A DNA stretch of 64,000 bases, from positions 6,488,001 through 6,552,000 of the forward strand of contig AP031354.1 in the NCBI GenBank assembly GCA_037833965.1, read 5' to 3'. The DNA comes from Marchantia polymorpha subsp. ruderalis (Eukaryota > Streptophyta > Marchantiopsida > Marchantiales > Marchantiaceae). The notes beneath the pieces were generated by a model. The model saw nothing but the letters and a program-made list of their open reading frames with translations, did no database searches and was not told the origin of the DNA. Position numbers and translations under genes: made by a program. This document shows, one piece after another, positions 25,554 through 38,353 of the stretch; position 1 is the first letter of the stretch, and every line of letters begins with the position of its first letter.

Positions 25554-25772
25554 TTCCTCAAGCCAGGAGTGTCACAAGCATCCATAGCTATTACAGGCAC
25601 AGAGCCACCTTCACTACTTGATCGCCCAGAACGGATGACTTTAAATATATCTGGCTTGTTTGGCCTACGCATAGCAAAATGCGACTGTTCTCTTCTTTCT
25701 CGTCATCCAGAGAGCACTTCAGGAGAGTCTGATAGTCATGAGGAAACAGAGGAAGGCTGGATATCAAGGTAG
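25554..25772 (+). CDS. Possible alternative last exon of the MscS-like gene
   Basis: An AAG|GTAGATAG donor at 25153/25154 and a TTCCAG acceptor at 25553 are both phase 0. They would replace the last 53 codons of exon 6 with a 72-residue tail (starting FLKPGVSQASIAITG, ending in an acidic Ser/Glu stretch). The composition looks coding, but the other end at 25315 is equally open, so this is inference. Confidence 0.35.
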   Translation, partial: FLKPGVSQASIAITGTEPPSLLDRPERMTLNISGLFGLRIAKCDCSLLSRHPESTSGESDSHEETEEGWISR

Positions 25773-28510
25773 ATGAAGGGAGACGGAGGCTCGTGCGGGC
25801 TGAGCCCACATAGTTGTTGAATTTTCAGCAGAGGATGAATTGTCAAGAAGCTTGTCCCACTTAAGAAGACAGCACAAGTAAAGCATGAGAACGTAATTCT
25901 CACAAGTTAGACATGAATCATCTGATCATGTTTGAATGACATGGTTACGCGCTTTCAGCCATAGTGCTAACCTCTGTTGTTCCCACACAGCAGAAGTGTA
26001 GAACACGAGCAGCTACGCAAGCGCATTACCGTAGTAGTTCCCATGGACCTCCCCATGACTACATATTCCTATTGCTAGTTTCCTGCCACTTAAGGCAGTA
26101 GAGGCAACTTATGAGCGCAGGTGGACATGCGGGGTCGTGACCCAAGCATCCATTAGAGTAATTACCTTCCACTGCGACGAAAACAAATGTAGTAAACAAA
26201 TTCCGCTCGTAATTAATGAAGCTCAGAGTTACAGATATTTTAGAGTAATCTCGAACGAGTTGAAGCCATGAGAGTGTTTCATGATCCATAGTGTCTGGTC
26301 AATCAAGTGGTTCATAAACACCATGAGCACCGTACGTTCATGAGCTTCGCCGTTTGCAGAGCTCAGATGCCAAGGGAAGGTTGCTGGTTGACCAGGACCG
26401 ACAAACCACGTTTATCGTATAATCGGAAGGACCTTGGACTTGGTTCACCTGTTACCTTGAAACAAACGACGTGTCTTTTATAGAATACCATGTAAGAACT
26501 GTCCAACAGAATCTACCAATACTAGTGGTCACTATTACGAAGGCCATGGGTAGATATTGGAGTCTTTGGTCAAGTGTCAGACATCTCGGAGCAGCCCTGG
26601 TGTGTAATGGTGTTGTAGACCTTATAATTTAAAGCAAGGCAATGAAGAGGGATAAAATACAGGTAAAATAACTCAGATTTTTCCCGTTATGTGCATGTTT
26701 TAAAGCTTGAAAAAGAGCCCAGTACAGGGACAACGCAACTCTAGAGAGTTTCTTTGCTGGTGTCCGCGACCGTGGTCAGCTCATGGGTTCGGATCTCCAG
26801 CTGCACATGTATGATCCGTCATCTCTGATTCAGCGCAAGGCTACTGAATGCCTGTAAGCGCTGGAATCTCTCCGGCATGATAAGAGATGCTCGATAAACG
26901 ATGTGTGAAGAAAACCACTAGTGGATGAAATGACTTGAAGATCTTCTGTCTTCATCCTGAAATTTGCTCTAAAGCCTAGAAAGATGGTTACTATGATAAC
27001 TGTGTAAACTAAATACTATCCTGAACTTCTGACCTCAATAAGGTTGAGAGCAAGTTACCAGCTTCAATTTGTGAGGCCAACAAGCTTAATGCACTAGAGC
27101 CTGTTATTATTGGAGAACTCTCGAAGTTAATGTGGAAGGTTGCTACATGACGTGAGAGCCATTGTTGTTTAACTTAAAAATTTCTCCATAGATCCCGTCG
27201 TTGATGAGATAGAGGTGCGACAAAAAAACAAACGATTCCAATTTAGATAGTGACGCGATATAAGCTGATTCAACTAAGAGAACGACTGTCCAAAAGGCAG
27301 CATTCTCTTCTATATTCTGGAAATCTGGTATAATGAACTTGCTCATGATTCGACCGCAGTAAATGCGTATTTGTAACGATTGACACAAACTGTCGTGATA
27401 TAACAGGGACACCACTGAGGTCTCGTGAATCGTGCATCCTCAATTTACTCGCCAGCACTTGGAATTGTCAAAGCATCTGGTACTCATGAGCTGAACCAGT
27501 GTCGCTTACTTATATTAGAAGCATCACCGAAGACTATAGAGGAATAAACTGACAGCGACGAAAATTGATCGAGGTATGTTCAGACTCTCATCTACGCTTG
27601 ATTCGTGTGGACTGTCTACGTGTTCGTTTCCAGAAAGAACACCGGAACAAGTAGTCAGATCCTGGAAAAGAATCTTCGCAAAATTCGATCATATCGTGTT
27701 CACATATTGCTGCACGTATTTGGCCAGTAAGGTTACAAACATTCGAACCATCTAGTTACTCGCGTGACTGGCATAACACTATCGATTAATCTTGCAACAG
27801 AAACTCGAACTGAGTTAAACACAAACAAGTTCGGTGACATTAAAACAGTCGGCGAAAATAGATCAATAGCGTGCCATGTGAAGAGACTCCTCAATTCTAT
27901 TATTCTGCAGACAATTTTCGCAACGCATAATTGAGGGTGTATATTCTTCGTGTACGAATTTCTTCAGATGTATTGATTATATATGTTTCCCAATCTGAGC
28001 GTTTCCCCGTTACTCTTGTGTACGTAGTCTTCGTTTCCTCGTTCGTGCTCTCCCTGAATGGATTCGCGGTCCTTCCTACCCTTAATACCAAGTCTCCGAT
28101 TTCCTCATCCAATTCTTGGTGGAACTAAGAAGCAGTGCACAACAATTCAAACAATATACATTTGGTGATTGAATAACAGGCGTTGCATGACCAGAATTTC
28201 AAACAAAACCATGCCATGAAATGGACCCGTGACCTTTGACCGATAGCTTGAAACCAAATTCATGACTGAAGAAACTGACGACATGCTCAAAATGCTTCCG
28301 CGTGGCTGTGAAAGACGACACCTGCACTAATTTTCAAGCCATTTTTATCAAAGACGTGATGGACCCGGAGCTTTGCTCCTGCAGAGTCAGTTACAATTCC
28401 ACCTTGTCACGGGAAAACGATTTAGCTGAATATTTACAGTACAAACCATGTGCACACCATATACGTCTCTGTCGGTATTATGCACACGAGCTTGAAGTCA
28501 AGGAGCTTGA
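25773..28510. other. Intergenic between the two host genes
   Basis: Balanced base composition, unlike the repeats, with only short open frames and no recognisable motif. It probably holds 3' UTR sequence of both convergent genes. A non-coding transcript cannot be excluded. Confidence 0.4.
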
Positions 28511-28516
28511 ATTCGC

Positions 28517-29101
28517 TCAGTCCACGATAGACAGCAGATCTTGCCAGAGGGTCACATGCGGAACCTTCCAGTTGTAATGTCGAAGCTCCAGTATCATATG
28601 ATGGTGCCACTCAGATGAATCCTTGATTAACATAAGCTCGTAGCCTACTATGGACGACACGCCTTCCAAAGCCCACGGATGCTGAATAATAGGAGCAGCA
28701 AGCGTTCCATCGCTATAATGCAGGTTAAAGTCACCGTCGTCTGCCAGCCACGCATAGCAATTGATCGCTGAATCATTCGTCAATCCTGGCCCGTGAATCC
28801 ATACTGTTTTCTTATATGATTCTTCCTTCTTCTGGCCCAAGCGGATTGTACAGTCTGTGGAAAGATACACTCCCCAACCATCCCAGCCTCGGAGATACTG
28901 TCCAGGCAGCAGCACATTATTTAGCGCAAAGGATCCATTCTGTTCCGGGTTGTATCCATATGCCAGCGACAACACTTTAGACTTCTTTGTCAGAAATTCC
29001 CTTCCGACGGCTTTCACAGAGCATAAATCCACAATCAACAGAACCACAATAATAATACACGTGACGCTGCGAATGCGACTTCGTCCCTCCACTAGCCCCA
29101 T
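28517..29101 (-). CDS. Secreted bulb-type (GNA-like) lectin domain protein
   Basis: Starting at the ATG at 29101, the 194-residue product begins with a basic segment and a strong hydrophobic core (VTCIIIVVLLIVDLCSVKAV), a signal peptide or signal anchor. A single B-lectin-like fold follows: NNVLLPGQYLRGWDGWGVYL, STDCTIRL with its first Cys, VWIHGPG, then INCYAWLADDGDFNLHYSDG with the second Cys. The mannose motif QxDxNxVxY is degenerate here: Asp and Asn remain but Gln and the final Tyr position do not. Sugar binding is therefore uncertain. The frame is open another 49 codons upstream, but that would bury the signal peptide. It is a single exon and lies convergent to the channel gene. Small secreted lectins of this fold serve in defence or wall binding in plants. 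Confidence 0.8.
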   Translation of the reverse strand: MGLVEGRSRIRSVTCIIIVVLLIVDLCSVKAVGREFLTKKSKVLSLAYGYNPEQNGSFALNNVLLPGQYLRGWDGWGVYLSTDCTIRLGQKKEESYKKTVWIHGPGLTNDSAINCYAWLADDGDFNLHYSDGTLAAPIIQHPWALEGVSSIVGYELMLIKDSSEWHHHMILELRHYNWKVPHVTLWQDLLSIVD

Positions 29102-30700
29102 CGTGCTTGAGCTAGCTACTCTCCACCAACACAAACGCTTATTGTCAGAGTATCTGCCTCTCCCTCCCACGGACTCGGGCTTCAATTCGTCCTCTGCAAC
29201 TGTCTCCCGGGACAATTTAATGAGCTGCTGTGACACCCTCTGCGACAAGAAACTGATCAGAGAGCTCAGAGTGCTGTACCTGTCGATCAGTCCACGGAAG
29301 AGCTATTAGCTACCCTGCTCTTGTTTGAGACTCTTCCTTTCCTGCTGCCCCTGCCCAAATTTCAATACAGAGTCTAGCGAATTCCTCTCCTTCCGAAGAA
29401 AATTCTGCAGACGTTTTCCTCGTCCCTTGACCTCGTATTCAAAACCCTGTCGGGCTCAAGGAAGTCCAAAGTGCTGAACCTGAACAAAAGGCTTTAGAAG
29501 TTGACAAATTCTTCCTTGTGAATTGCAGAAAGTGAGTAGCTCCTAGTCCACGATAGCTGCAATGAGTCTGTTCACACTGCATCTCCGACAGTGCTTGCCG
29601 AGTGCTCCCCTCGCCGTTCTACCGTGAGCACAAAAGCTCTGAAGTCGTCGTCGACAACAACAGCTCCGACCAACTCTGCCTATACCGACCAGGATTCCCA
29701 ATCTGCTTCGAGTCGCTGCGAGAGCGAGAGCAGTAGACATCGATCCTCCCGTGCATGAGAATGCTTATTTCAGAGAGGGACGAGAGGCTGCTGGGGCTTG
29801 AGAACTGGCTGCTGCTGATTTGTAAAGCTCCTGGCGCCGCTCATGGGCGAAAGCGGAAGGTGGTGCACTCTCCATTCACTTCGGAATTATAATTAGGACA
29901 TCCCAAAGAGGCATAAACTTCGCCAGTGCCGCCCTACCACGTCCTCTCATTACCGCCCCCATAAGGCGACAGGGGGCGGTGGCCCTACCCGGCACATTCC
30001 TCTTTTGGTGAAGATGGCCAGTGAAGGGAAAGATGGACAGAGCTCATACTTTTTTGGATTTACGACGCTGCTTTTTGGGCAGTACTGCCACATATAGTCC
30101 TATATTATAGTGATGCCCTGCACTCTTTACCGTCTACCGCCTTCATTTATCGTCGATGATTTCTGATATTGACTCCCTATCTACTTTGTCTTCTGGTCGG
30201 CCACTTCTTCTCGTCTGCTCAGTTCGGATAGCGTAGGAGTTCTGCACATTTAGTTCCGCGGGCACTGTACTGCTACTCTGGATGTTGCTACCTCGCTCGC
30301 TGTCTCCTCGGCTGCTATATATTATTCACGCCTTTTGTTGTATTCCATATCGTTTGTGCCACACCTATACTCGAAGGACGTGCGTGCATGAATGGATGGA
30401 CGGATAGAAAGGTGAAGGGCGAGATGGAAAACCACCACGATCCTGGAGTTTGAATCGCGAGTCGCGAAACCGGACAAGGAGAAATCTGTGGACCAGGACA
30501 AAGAGGTGTCGAAAACCTCCCATTATGGAGATCCCTTCTCAGTTACTTCTGGTGAAACGATGAGCAAAACTAGCCGAACGGTGAGAGACCTGGCGGTGAA
30601 CCCCCGCAAAGGGGAAAAAGCCATCTAGGTTTGGCTCTAACATTAATAATAGATCTGCGCTTTGATGCAAATAAATTTAGCAGCAGGCAATTCATAGTCA
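29102..30700 (-). promoter_or_regulatory. Upstream region of the lectin gene
   Basis: No coding motif. Balanced to G+C-rich composition. A hairpin-capable pair, ACCGCCCCC and GGGGGCGGT, lies at about 29954-29984. Probable promoter and leader of the minus-strand lectin gene; no TATA box was assigned with confidence. Confidence 0.35.
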
Positions 30701-32330
30701 TAGATTGTCAGCCTCTTTGGCTTCTTTCGCATCACTTTGCTATCCATCTTTCTCCCTCAATGAACTAATGTGTACAAAATCACTCTTCGCTAACTATTAC
30801 CCTTTGCTTTAGATTCTTTATGTCTTTACGCCATCTCTTATTTTCATCTACCTTTACGTCCTAGTCAGAAGATTAAACAATAGTCATACCATCTTTCTTC
30901 TCTACAACTCCTTTCCGATTGTCTTGTATTCAACTTTACGCTCTCTAATCCTATCAATTGCAAATCGTTCTGTACCAGCCTTCTTGATTCTAACTCTCTT
31001 GTAATTCGGAGACGTATGTCTAGATCTTTGTAATAGACAAAATAGAAGTGTTTACTCCATTCTCCTAAAATTCCGCTAATTATTTTGCCAACTATAGACA
31101 TTATAACTACATTTAGTCATGATTAGATAAATTTAATTATAGCTAACTAGTTTAGTCATAACTAGCTAGACTTAGCTATGTCTTGGCTAATCATCATTAA
31201 TCACTTGGCTAGTTCTACAACTTAGTACACATATGTAACACCCGATCTCACAATACTTCTTCCCTTGTTCTATCACTTGTCAAATATTTATTTTCTATAA
31301 TTGGTCCGGTTTCCACATTAATTTCACCAAGAATGCAAAATCTCAAATAGTGTTAAGCTTGGCCATCATATTAATTTTCATGACATCTTCAACCACGTCA
31401 TTCACTTGTAACAGGACTTTTAAAAGACTTGTTGCATAAGTTCTTAACATCTCACGTTCCATCAGTTCTGAAGGTTTATTGCCAATTATTGTGAAACTTC
31501 TTCTTATGGAAATTACATTCTATCTATCAAAGGTCTTAGGCACGACTTTGATGATTCATTCAATAATGAGTACTTCATCCTAAAAAATGTTAGGTATTAC
31601 ACATGCATATAAATCTAGCAAGATAAACAACAATAAATAACAAGAAATTTTGAGTATATTAGCTCAAACAAGTAGTCATCTTGTGAATCATACTCACAAG
31701 TCTGTCTTTTGTATGAGAAAAACAAGAATTGCTCATGAATGGATGTCCAATTGTCTGCTTGTACCTCGATTCATCCTAATTCAAAATTGCCGCCAACAAG
31801 TTAACTAGACAAAACTCAAAGCATGGCCATTTTTTCCGATCTTGTCTCATCAAACTTTTTGTCTTCTGCACTACATCCTTGCTTCCACTACCGCAAGTTT
31901 TCACAACACTTCTTCCTACTCCAGCATTCCCACTTAGTGTTTGTACTAGATTCGTCCAATAACCTTTGAAAAATTTTGACGACACACGTGAAACTTCTTA
32001 TAACAATTCTAAATTATTGTTGAATTGATTTTCTCTCACAGTGACGGACATAAAATATCTTTTTACTTTGCAAGTGTTGCTATATTAAAATTTATCCACA
32101 CTTCTTTCGCACAAAAGATTCTTCTAAATCAAACAATTAATTTGTAATTAGACTTAAAAAAACTTAATGTTATTCCATCTAAAGTATAGATCTTTGAATA
32201 CTTTTTTCTCCTCATAATCACTCAACAGCTAATTGAAAGTTTTTTCTATCACTAAGGTTAATTTCAAATTTAAAATAATTTGATTAATAAGAAAAAAAAA
32301 GCAAGTAAAAATCATTATGAGATTTCTGAA
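30701..32330. repeat. Unclassified repeat R1, second copy
   Basis: Aligns with 6880-7030 plus 15051-16330, so it shows the state before GLE copy 1 inserted (site at about 30890-30905). It is itself interrupted by a gypsy LTR fragment at 31025-31256. Unknown family. Confidence 0.6.
31025..31256 (-). repeat. LTR fragment of the second gypsy family
   Basis: The last 230 bp of the plus-strand LTR (from the AGACAAAATAGAAGTG block to the terminal CCCGATCTCACA) match 3558-3788 and 44150-44400. The rest of that LTR is absent, so this is a truncated copy within repeat R1. Confidence 0.8.
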
Positions 32331-33704
32331 CAATCTCATTCTAATCAATGAAAAATTTACAACTTTAACTTTATTTAAGACTAAAAATTGCACTTATTTA
32401 GATTGAGTTTAGTTCAAAATATTATCAAAAAATTGATACATGATCAAAATTGCAATTAACAGTTTAACGTGTAGTAAATAATCATCTTTCATAGGTTAGA
32501 AGGTTCGTTTTTAACAAAAAATTTCAAAGTGAAATTTAATACTTTTTTATGAAAAGTGAAATTTGCTTGAAAAAATGATTTCATATGTATAAAAAAATTC
32601 AGGCTTAAATTTTCGGATATTATTTTCATACAATAAATTATTTCAAAATTTTCATTCATGTTTTTACTTACATATAAATATATTCAAAAAGAAAAAATCA
32701 ATTAAATACAAGTCCAACGCAAATAATACATGAATTTTTTAAAATTTTGCAAAAGATGCATATTTAAATTATAAATTGACATAAGATTTGAGGGGGAGTA
32801 ATTTCGCTACTTCAAAACAACAAAAATTAATGTAAAGAAATTAAATGTTAAAAAAATAATTCATAAAGATTCCAATATCTACTTCACATAAAAATGTTTG
32901 AATTTTATTGATGTGGAATTATTGTTAAAATTAACTCACTTCATTTTTGTAACCCAGATGCTCAAGTTTTTTTGGATTTTTTTATTTCGCACTACAAAGG
33001 AGAGCTAATCTTACATCCTAACTCTTAGTTTTAACATTAAACTATTATGTTCCTGTAGACGTAACTAGAGACAAATTATTTATCTTTAAAGATGAGTCTA
33101 GGTGCAATTTGTATTTTTGATGTTTGCATGAATTTTCTTGCATCAAATATTATCAGAGCTTGTTTTCATATGTGATTTGACGAAGTGTTGAGTTTATCAC
33201 GGAGATCTCTTGTGTTGTTGGTGTCTATGCGCATCAAATACATTGTTTTTGTTAGTATGTAGCTTTGTGTTGTGCTAAGTACCTTTTTGCAAAATTTTGT
33301 GACTTTACAATTCTTCACTTCTCAATTTAATTACAAGGATGGTCATCAAATTGACCATTGATTACGTTATTGTTCACATTGACATTTCTATGGCTAAAAA
33401 ATTGCTCTTTTGAGAACTAAGTGTTTGAAAAAATTGGTGTAATTCTTTCTTCTGCGTATGATGTAAGGCACTGAAAATTAAAAACTTTGTAACGGAGAAT
33501 TCAATTTGTAGCTTTAGCTTCATGTTTGTAATATTGAAAGCATGACTGAAGTACTAAGTGATTCATGAGTGTTAAAAAACATATTACAATATCACGTTTC
33601 TCATTTGCAAACTTCAAAAGCCGATGTGCTCTATGACCTAAAACTTCCTAATACAAGTACGTGTTTCTTTCTACAATTACGTGTTTGCTCTGATGGTACG
33701 GAGT
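32331..33704. other. A+T-rich region, no gene recognised
   Basis: Decayed sequence with stops throughout. A GCTCTGATGGTAC word at 33687-33699 next to the following LTR resembles a reversed copia/gypsy primer-binding site (see findings). Confidence 0.4.
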
Positions 33705-34114
33705 TGTAACACTAGGGTTTAGAGAGAAGTTCATTCGAAGATAGAAATGTAAACTTTGAAGATGAAAGATAACAACAATGGTTCTCCTCTCCCTTATATA
33801 GCTCTCACCAACAAGTACAATGAGATAAGATGTTATCTCCACCATCCATCCCACTCCTAGTGGATGGATGACGTGGCGGATAACTCTAACAAGCACATGG
33901 ATCGCTAACGTGACGCTCCCAATTAAAACACTAACTAGCACACTCAATCCTTACCTAACAAGCACACAGATTGCTGTCAACTAGCACACCTACTCTCAAC
34001 CTACCAAGCGCGCGGATCGCTGACGTGGCAGCTACGACTAGTGTACTCTAAAGTATCTATATCAACATTTAGAGTAACCTCTACTTTAATTCTTACTAAC
34101 TAAAGATGGTTACA
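33705..34114 (-). repeat. 3' LTR of the chromovirus (gypsy family 1)
   Basis: TGTAACACTAGG...GATGGTTACA on the plus strand, 410 bp with TG...CA ends. On the minus strand it is preceded by a purine tract (AAAAAGAGGGAGGTT at 34115-34129) and by the end of pol. Decayed relatives lie at 56301-56602 and 61173-61531. Confidence 0.85.
33793..33802 (-). promoter_or_regulatory. LTR TATA box
   Basis: The minus strand reads GCTATATAAGGG. The same position keeps TATATAA in both decayed LTRs at about 56508 and 61440, which supports promoter function in the ancestor. Confidence 0.6.
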
Positions 34115-34129
34115 AACCTCCCTCTTTTT

Positions 34130-37110
34130 AAGATTCAACGTCCTCATTGCACATACGTTCAAACTCCTAAACTATCAAAGGTGCATTTGCTAAATTTTTA
34201 GCTTGTTTCCAAGTTGATTCACATGATGTATAACCTTTCCATTGAATCAAATACTCTACTTTGGGATCCTTATGACCTCAAATACGTTTCTTGAGTATCT
34301 TTTCTACCTCAAACTCCTCATGATCTGCTATCAAAGTTGGAAGAGTAAGTGGTGCTGGTTGATTGGTAAAGTGTTTGGGTCGTGGTACATGTTTTCGCAA
34401 TCGTGACACATGAAATATTGGATGTATTTTCATATGTGATGTAAGTTCCAACTTGTATGACACTTCATCAACACGCTTCAAAATAAAAAATGGACCAATG
34501 AACCTAGGATTCAACTTTGGTGTTCTTACAAGAGGCAAATTCGTTGTAGATAACCAAACATGATCTCCGACCTCATAAACCACTTCTCTACGATGAGCAT
34601 CGGCATGCTGTTTTTGCCAATTTTGAGCTATCATCAACTTCTCCTTGGCCTGATGTAGTACTCGGTGAATATGCTCCACAAATTCGTTGATTGTTGCAAC
34701 TTTGGGTAAAAACTCCTCTCCTTTCGGAAGTCTCATCAAACTTGAAGGAGTTATATGATGAGCTTCATACATAAGAAAAAAAGTAGACACTTTTGTGGAT
34801 GCATTAACAGAATTGTTATCTGCAAATTCCACGAATGGCAAAAGGTTGTCACATTCTTCTTGCTCTTCAAGTGTGAATGCTCGTAACATATACTCTATGG
34901 TTCTATTTGCCCTCTCCGTTTGTCCATCAGTTTGAGGGTGATAGACCGTTGAAATTGCTAGTTTTGTTTTGAAAAAACTAAACAAAGTTTTCCAAAATAA
35001 ACTAGTGAAGTGAGTAACTCTATCTGTGGTTAACACTTTGCTTAAGCCATGATTCACAAAAACTGCATCTAGATACAATTGAGCTAGTTGTGAAGCTGTT
35101 ACTATTTTTGTGGTTGGTCTGATGTGAATCATCTTGCTCAATTTGTCCACAAAAACCATCACTGAATCATGTCATAACAAAGTCCTTGGTAACTCACATA
35201 CAAAATCCATGGTGACATGTTCCCACCGCTGTTCGAGAATAAGAAGAGGTTGTAATAAACCCGCTGGTTTTTTATTACTTGCCTTGTTTTGTTGACAAGC
35301 AACACAACTTCGAACATAAGACTCCACATCCTCACGTATTTTGGGCCAATAGTATACTCGTTCTATACTCTTCACTGTTATCTCTACTCCCACATGACTT
35401 GCAATGGCTGTGTCATGACTTTTTGCCAAAATCATTGTGCGCAAATCGTGATTTTGTGGAATCCATATACACTAATTGTAAAACGCCAAACCTCGAGATT
35501 TCTCTGCCTTTCCAGTTTGTAGTGCCCGAGTGATCTCTTCATCCTCCTTTGTGGCTTGTGTCATCTTGCTTCATGAATCAGCCTAAATTTTCACTTCTGC
35601 AACATGATTCAAACAAGTCATGCGTGTGAGAGCATCTGCAAGTTGCTTCTTTCCCTCCACGTACACAATTTTCATGTTGAAGAGTTGACGCCACTCTGCC
35701 CATCGAATTTGTCGTTTGAACAGATCCTTCTGAGTTTCCAAATAAACCAAGGATTTATGACCGGTCTCCACCACAAACTCCTTATCACCCAAGTAATGCT
35801 TCCAATGTTTGGTTACCAACACAATGGCTAACTCCTTCCGTTCTGTCATGTGATAATTTTGTTCCGCCGCTATCAACTTTTGAGAATAGAAAGCAATTGG
35901 TTGTCATCTATACTCCCATTCTTGTTGAAGTATGCCACCTACTTTTGTACTTGATGCGTCAATAGCCAACTTGATAGAACGGTTGGGATCATACCACTTG
36001 AGAATAGGTGCGTGTAACAAATCATTTTTCAGTGCTTGAAAAGCTAACTCTTGAGCTGTTCCCCATCTTTATTTTTGACCTTTCCCTAACATTGAAGTCA
36101 AGGCCTGAGCTAGGCGAGCAAAACCTTTCACAAATCTACGATAGAATCCATTGAGTCAACACTTCAATTGAGTTTGATCCTCATGTGCTATCCATTTCTA
36201 AATGGCATCTATCTTCTCGCTCATCACTTGGATTCCTGTAGCTGTAACTCTATGACCCAAGTAATCTATTTCTGACTTGCCAAATTCACATTTTGAAGCT
36301 TTGGCATATAATTCATTGTCTCTTAAAACTTGAAGTATCTCTTGTAAATGACTTCTATGATCACTCAAAGTTTTGCTATACACCAATATATCATCTAAAA
36401 AAATAATGACAGATTTATCTAGATAAGGGCGAAAGATATCGTTCATCAATCCCATGAATGTAGCTGGTGCATTAGTGAGACCAAAAGGCATCACTAGATA
36501 CTCAAAGTGTCCATACCTAGTACGAAAAGTTGTCTTGTGGACATCTTCACCTGCAATTCAAATTTGATCTAGCTTGGTGAAGTACTTCGCTCCTTGAAGT
36601 TGATCAAACAAATCATCCATACGAGGTAATGGATATTTGTTTTTCACCGTTTGTTGAATCAACACGCGATAATCGATGCATAGTCTCATGGATCCATCTT
36701 CTTCTTCACAAAGAGCACTAGAGCTCTATAAGGTGAAACACTTGGTTGAATGAATCCCTTGCTCAACATCTCCTCCACTTAAGCTTTGCATTCTTCCAAT
36801 TCGTTTGGAGTCAAACGATATGGAGCTTTGCAAGTTGGTGTACTTCCAGGTATCACCTCAATCTTGTGAACTACTCCCCTCTTTGGTGGTAATCCTGCAG
36901 GTAGATCATTTGAAAAAACATCTTTATACTCCATAAAAATGTCGTTCAAGGACTCCGGCATGTAAGGTTTGTCCGTGGACCCAATATCTCTTGTAAGTCT
37001 AAAAAAACATATATCATCTCTACCACTGATGTTGTATCCATCACAAAGAGGGGTAAGTTTCTATTCTAAGATCTAATTCTATCTCCATAGATCTTTCATC
37101 CACTACTTGT
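34130..37110 (-). pseudogene. Chromovirus pol: RT, RNase H, integrase, chromodomain
   Basis: Minus-strand Ty3/gypsy pol in pieces. The RT start is at 36961-36779 (DIFMEYKDVFSNDLPAGLPP). RT palm motifs are at 36494-36198 ([14 protein letters not shown] and [17 protein letters not shown] with the Asp-Asp pair). RNase H is at 35876-35583, with CAAKLIAAEQ-like start and LADALTRM end. The integrase zinc region (SCVACQQNK) is at 35444-35172, and the integrase core at 35162-34278 has STVYHPQTDGQTERANRTIE with the catalytic Glu. A C-terminal chromodomain at 34278-34190 reads VEYLIQWKGYTSCESTW. Stops and frameshifts between blocks make it inactive. Gag and protease lie at 42485-43600 beyond the inserted GLE copy 2. 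Confidence 0.9.
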
Positions 37111-38353
37111 TGTGGTACCCCACTTTTGGCAATTTTGAGGAAATTAAAACATTTTTGGAAAACTGTACCCTGGCAGCATTGTAAATAGCCTTCGGTACAT
37201 CAAAACAGAGTGAATCCGGAAGATCGCGGGGATTCTCGAGAGATCTTGTAGAATCTGGGATTTGGGGTGCAGCAGTAAGGACAGGCACCCCCCTCCCTGC
37301 GAGCTCTGCAGTTAGGATCTCTACGGCGCAAGGCGCAGAACCCGCCTTCGGAGGTTGCGTCCGCGGCTGTAGGGAAACCCCCCGTAATTAGGTCAACCCT
37401 CGGGCGCCTTGACCAAGTTAGGGTCCCGTTGGAAAGAGCTCGACGCACTGATTCCAACGAGCCCAAGAACGCTTGGAACGGATGAGGACTTAGGGAGTTA
37501 TCGCTATTGGAAGAAACGGAGGCGGTCGCCTACGGCGGAAAGAGTTCGCCACCGGCGCGAATTCCGCCTACGCGGAAGGGGGAATCAAGTTTTGTCCTAT
37601 GCGCGGACGAAGGCGTTCGCCTGTGCACAGGCGAAGTAGGGTTAGGGGAGGCGCGAAGTCCGCCTACGCACAGGCTCCTGCCTGTGCACAGGCGCTTCGG
37701 CGTCGGCGGAAAATCCGCCTTGGGCCCTAGAAATGCGCCTTGTGAGGTAGAAGTGTACGGCGCCTTCCGCGCCAGCGCGGCGCCGCGTACGTCGGAAGAG
37801 CCGCCAGAGTAATCAAATCGGTACGGACCATGCGGACGGGAAGGGTGGATGCGCTTTTGGACGGACGGAGTTGCGGCGGCGGAAGCGCCGACGAAGAGAC
37901 AAGGAACGGACAGACTGGACGGAGACGGCTGACCACGGTCAACGCCTTCCGCGCCAGCGCGACGTAGCGCACGGAATTCGCCTGCGCACAGGCGAACGCC
38001 TGTGCACAGGAGGATGAAGTTCCGTGCCGGCGGAGAATCCGCCGAGGCTCCTGCCTGCGCACAGGCGGGAGTTGAACTTTTGTCCGACATGCGGACACAC
38101 GCGTCAAGGCAGAGGGGGATTGGCCGAGGGGCGGTACGAACAAGTGTACCGCGCAAGGCGGAAAACTCGCCTTCGGCGTTACGCCCCCATGTCCGCAGGG
38201 TGACACGCTCGCGGAGTTCAAATCCGCCAATTCGAGCGTGAGAGTTTAATCGACGACGGCGGAGCGTGAAGCCGCGCGTGAGAGCGAAGACCGTTCCAGC
38301 GTACAGCCGGCGCGGCCATCAAGTGAGACGTTCTTCACGAGCAGGAGCCGACC
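37111..38353 (+). promoter_or_regulatory. G+C-rich leader of GLE copy 2
   Basis: Very G+C-rich from about 37300. It contains the palindrome CCTGTGCACAGG or its one-base variant at about 37619, 37680, 37980, 37998 and 38054, and the hairpin word CGCCTTCGGCG at about 38169. Probably U3 promoter sequence for the downstream gene. No protein is assignable; overlapping open frames on both strands are effects of composition. Confidence 0.45.

Noticed and set aside
37121-37125. CACTT as the target duplication of GLE copy 2 (37121-37125 and 42483-42487)
   Set aside because: It would give ends TTGG...ATTA. CTTGT at 37106-37110 and 42485-42489 gives TG...CA ends shared with copy 1 and is preferred.
37530-38230. 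Overlapping 167- and 208-codon minus-strand frames in the GLE leader
   Set aside because: They arise from stop-poor G+C-rich repeats; both strands and several frames are open at once and no motif is seen.
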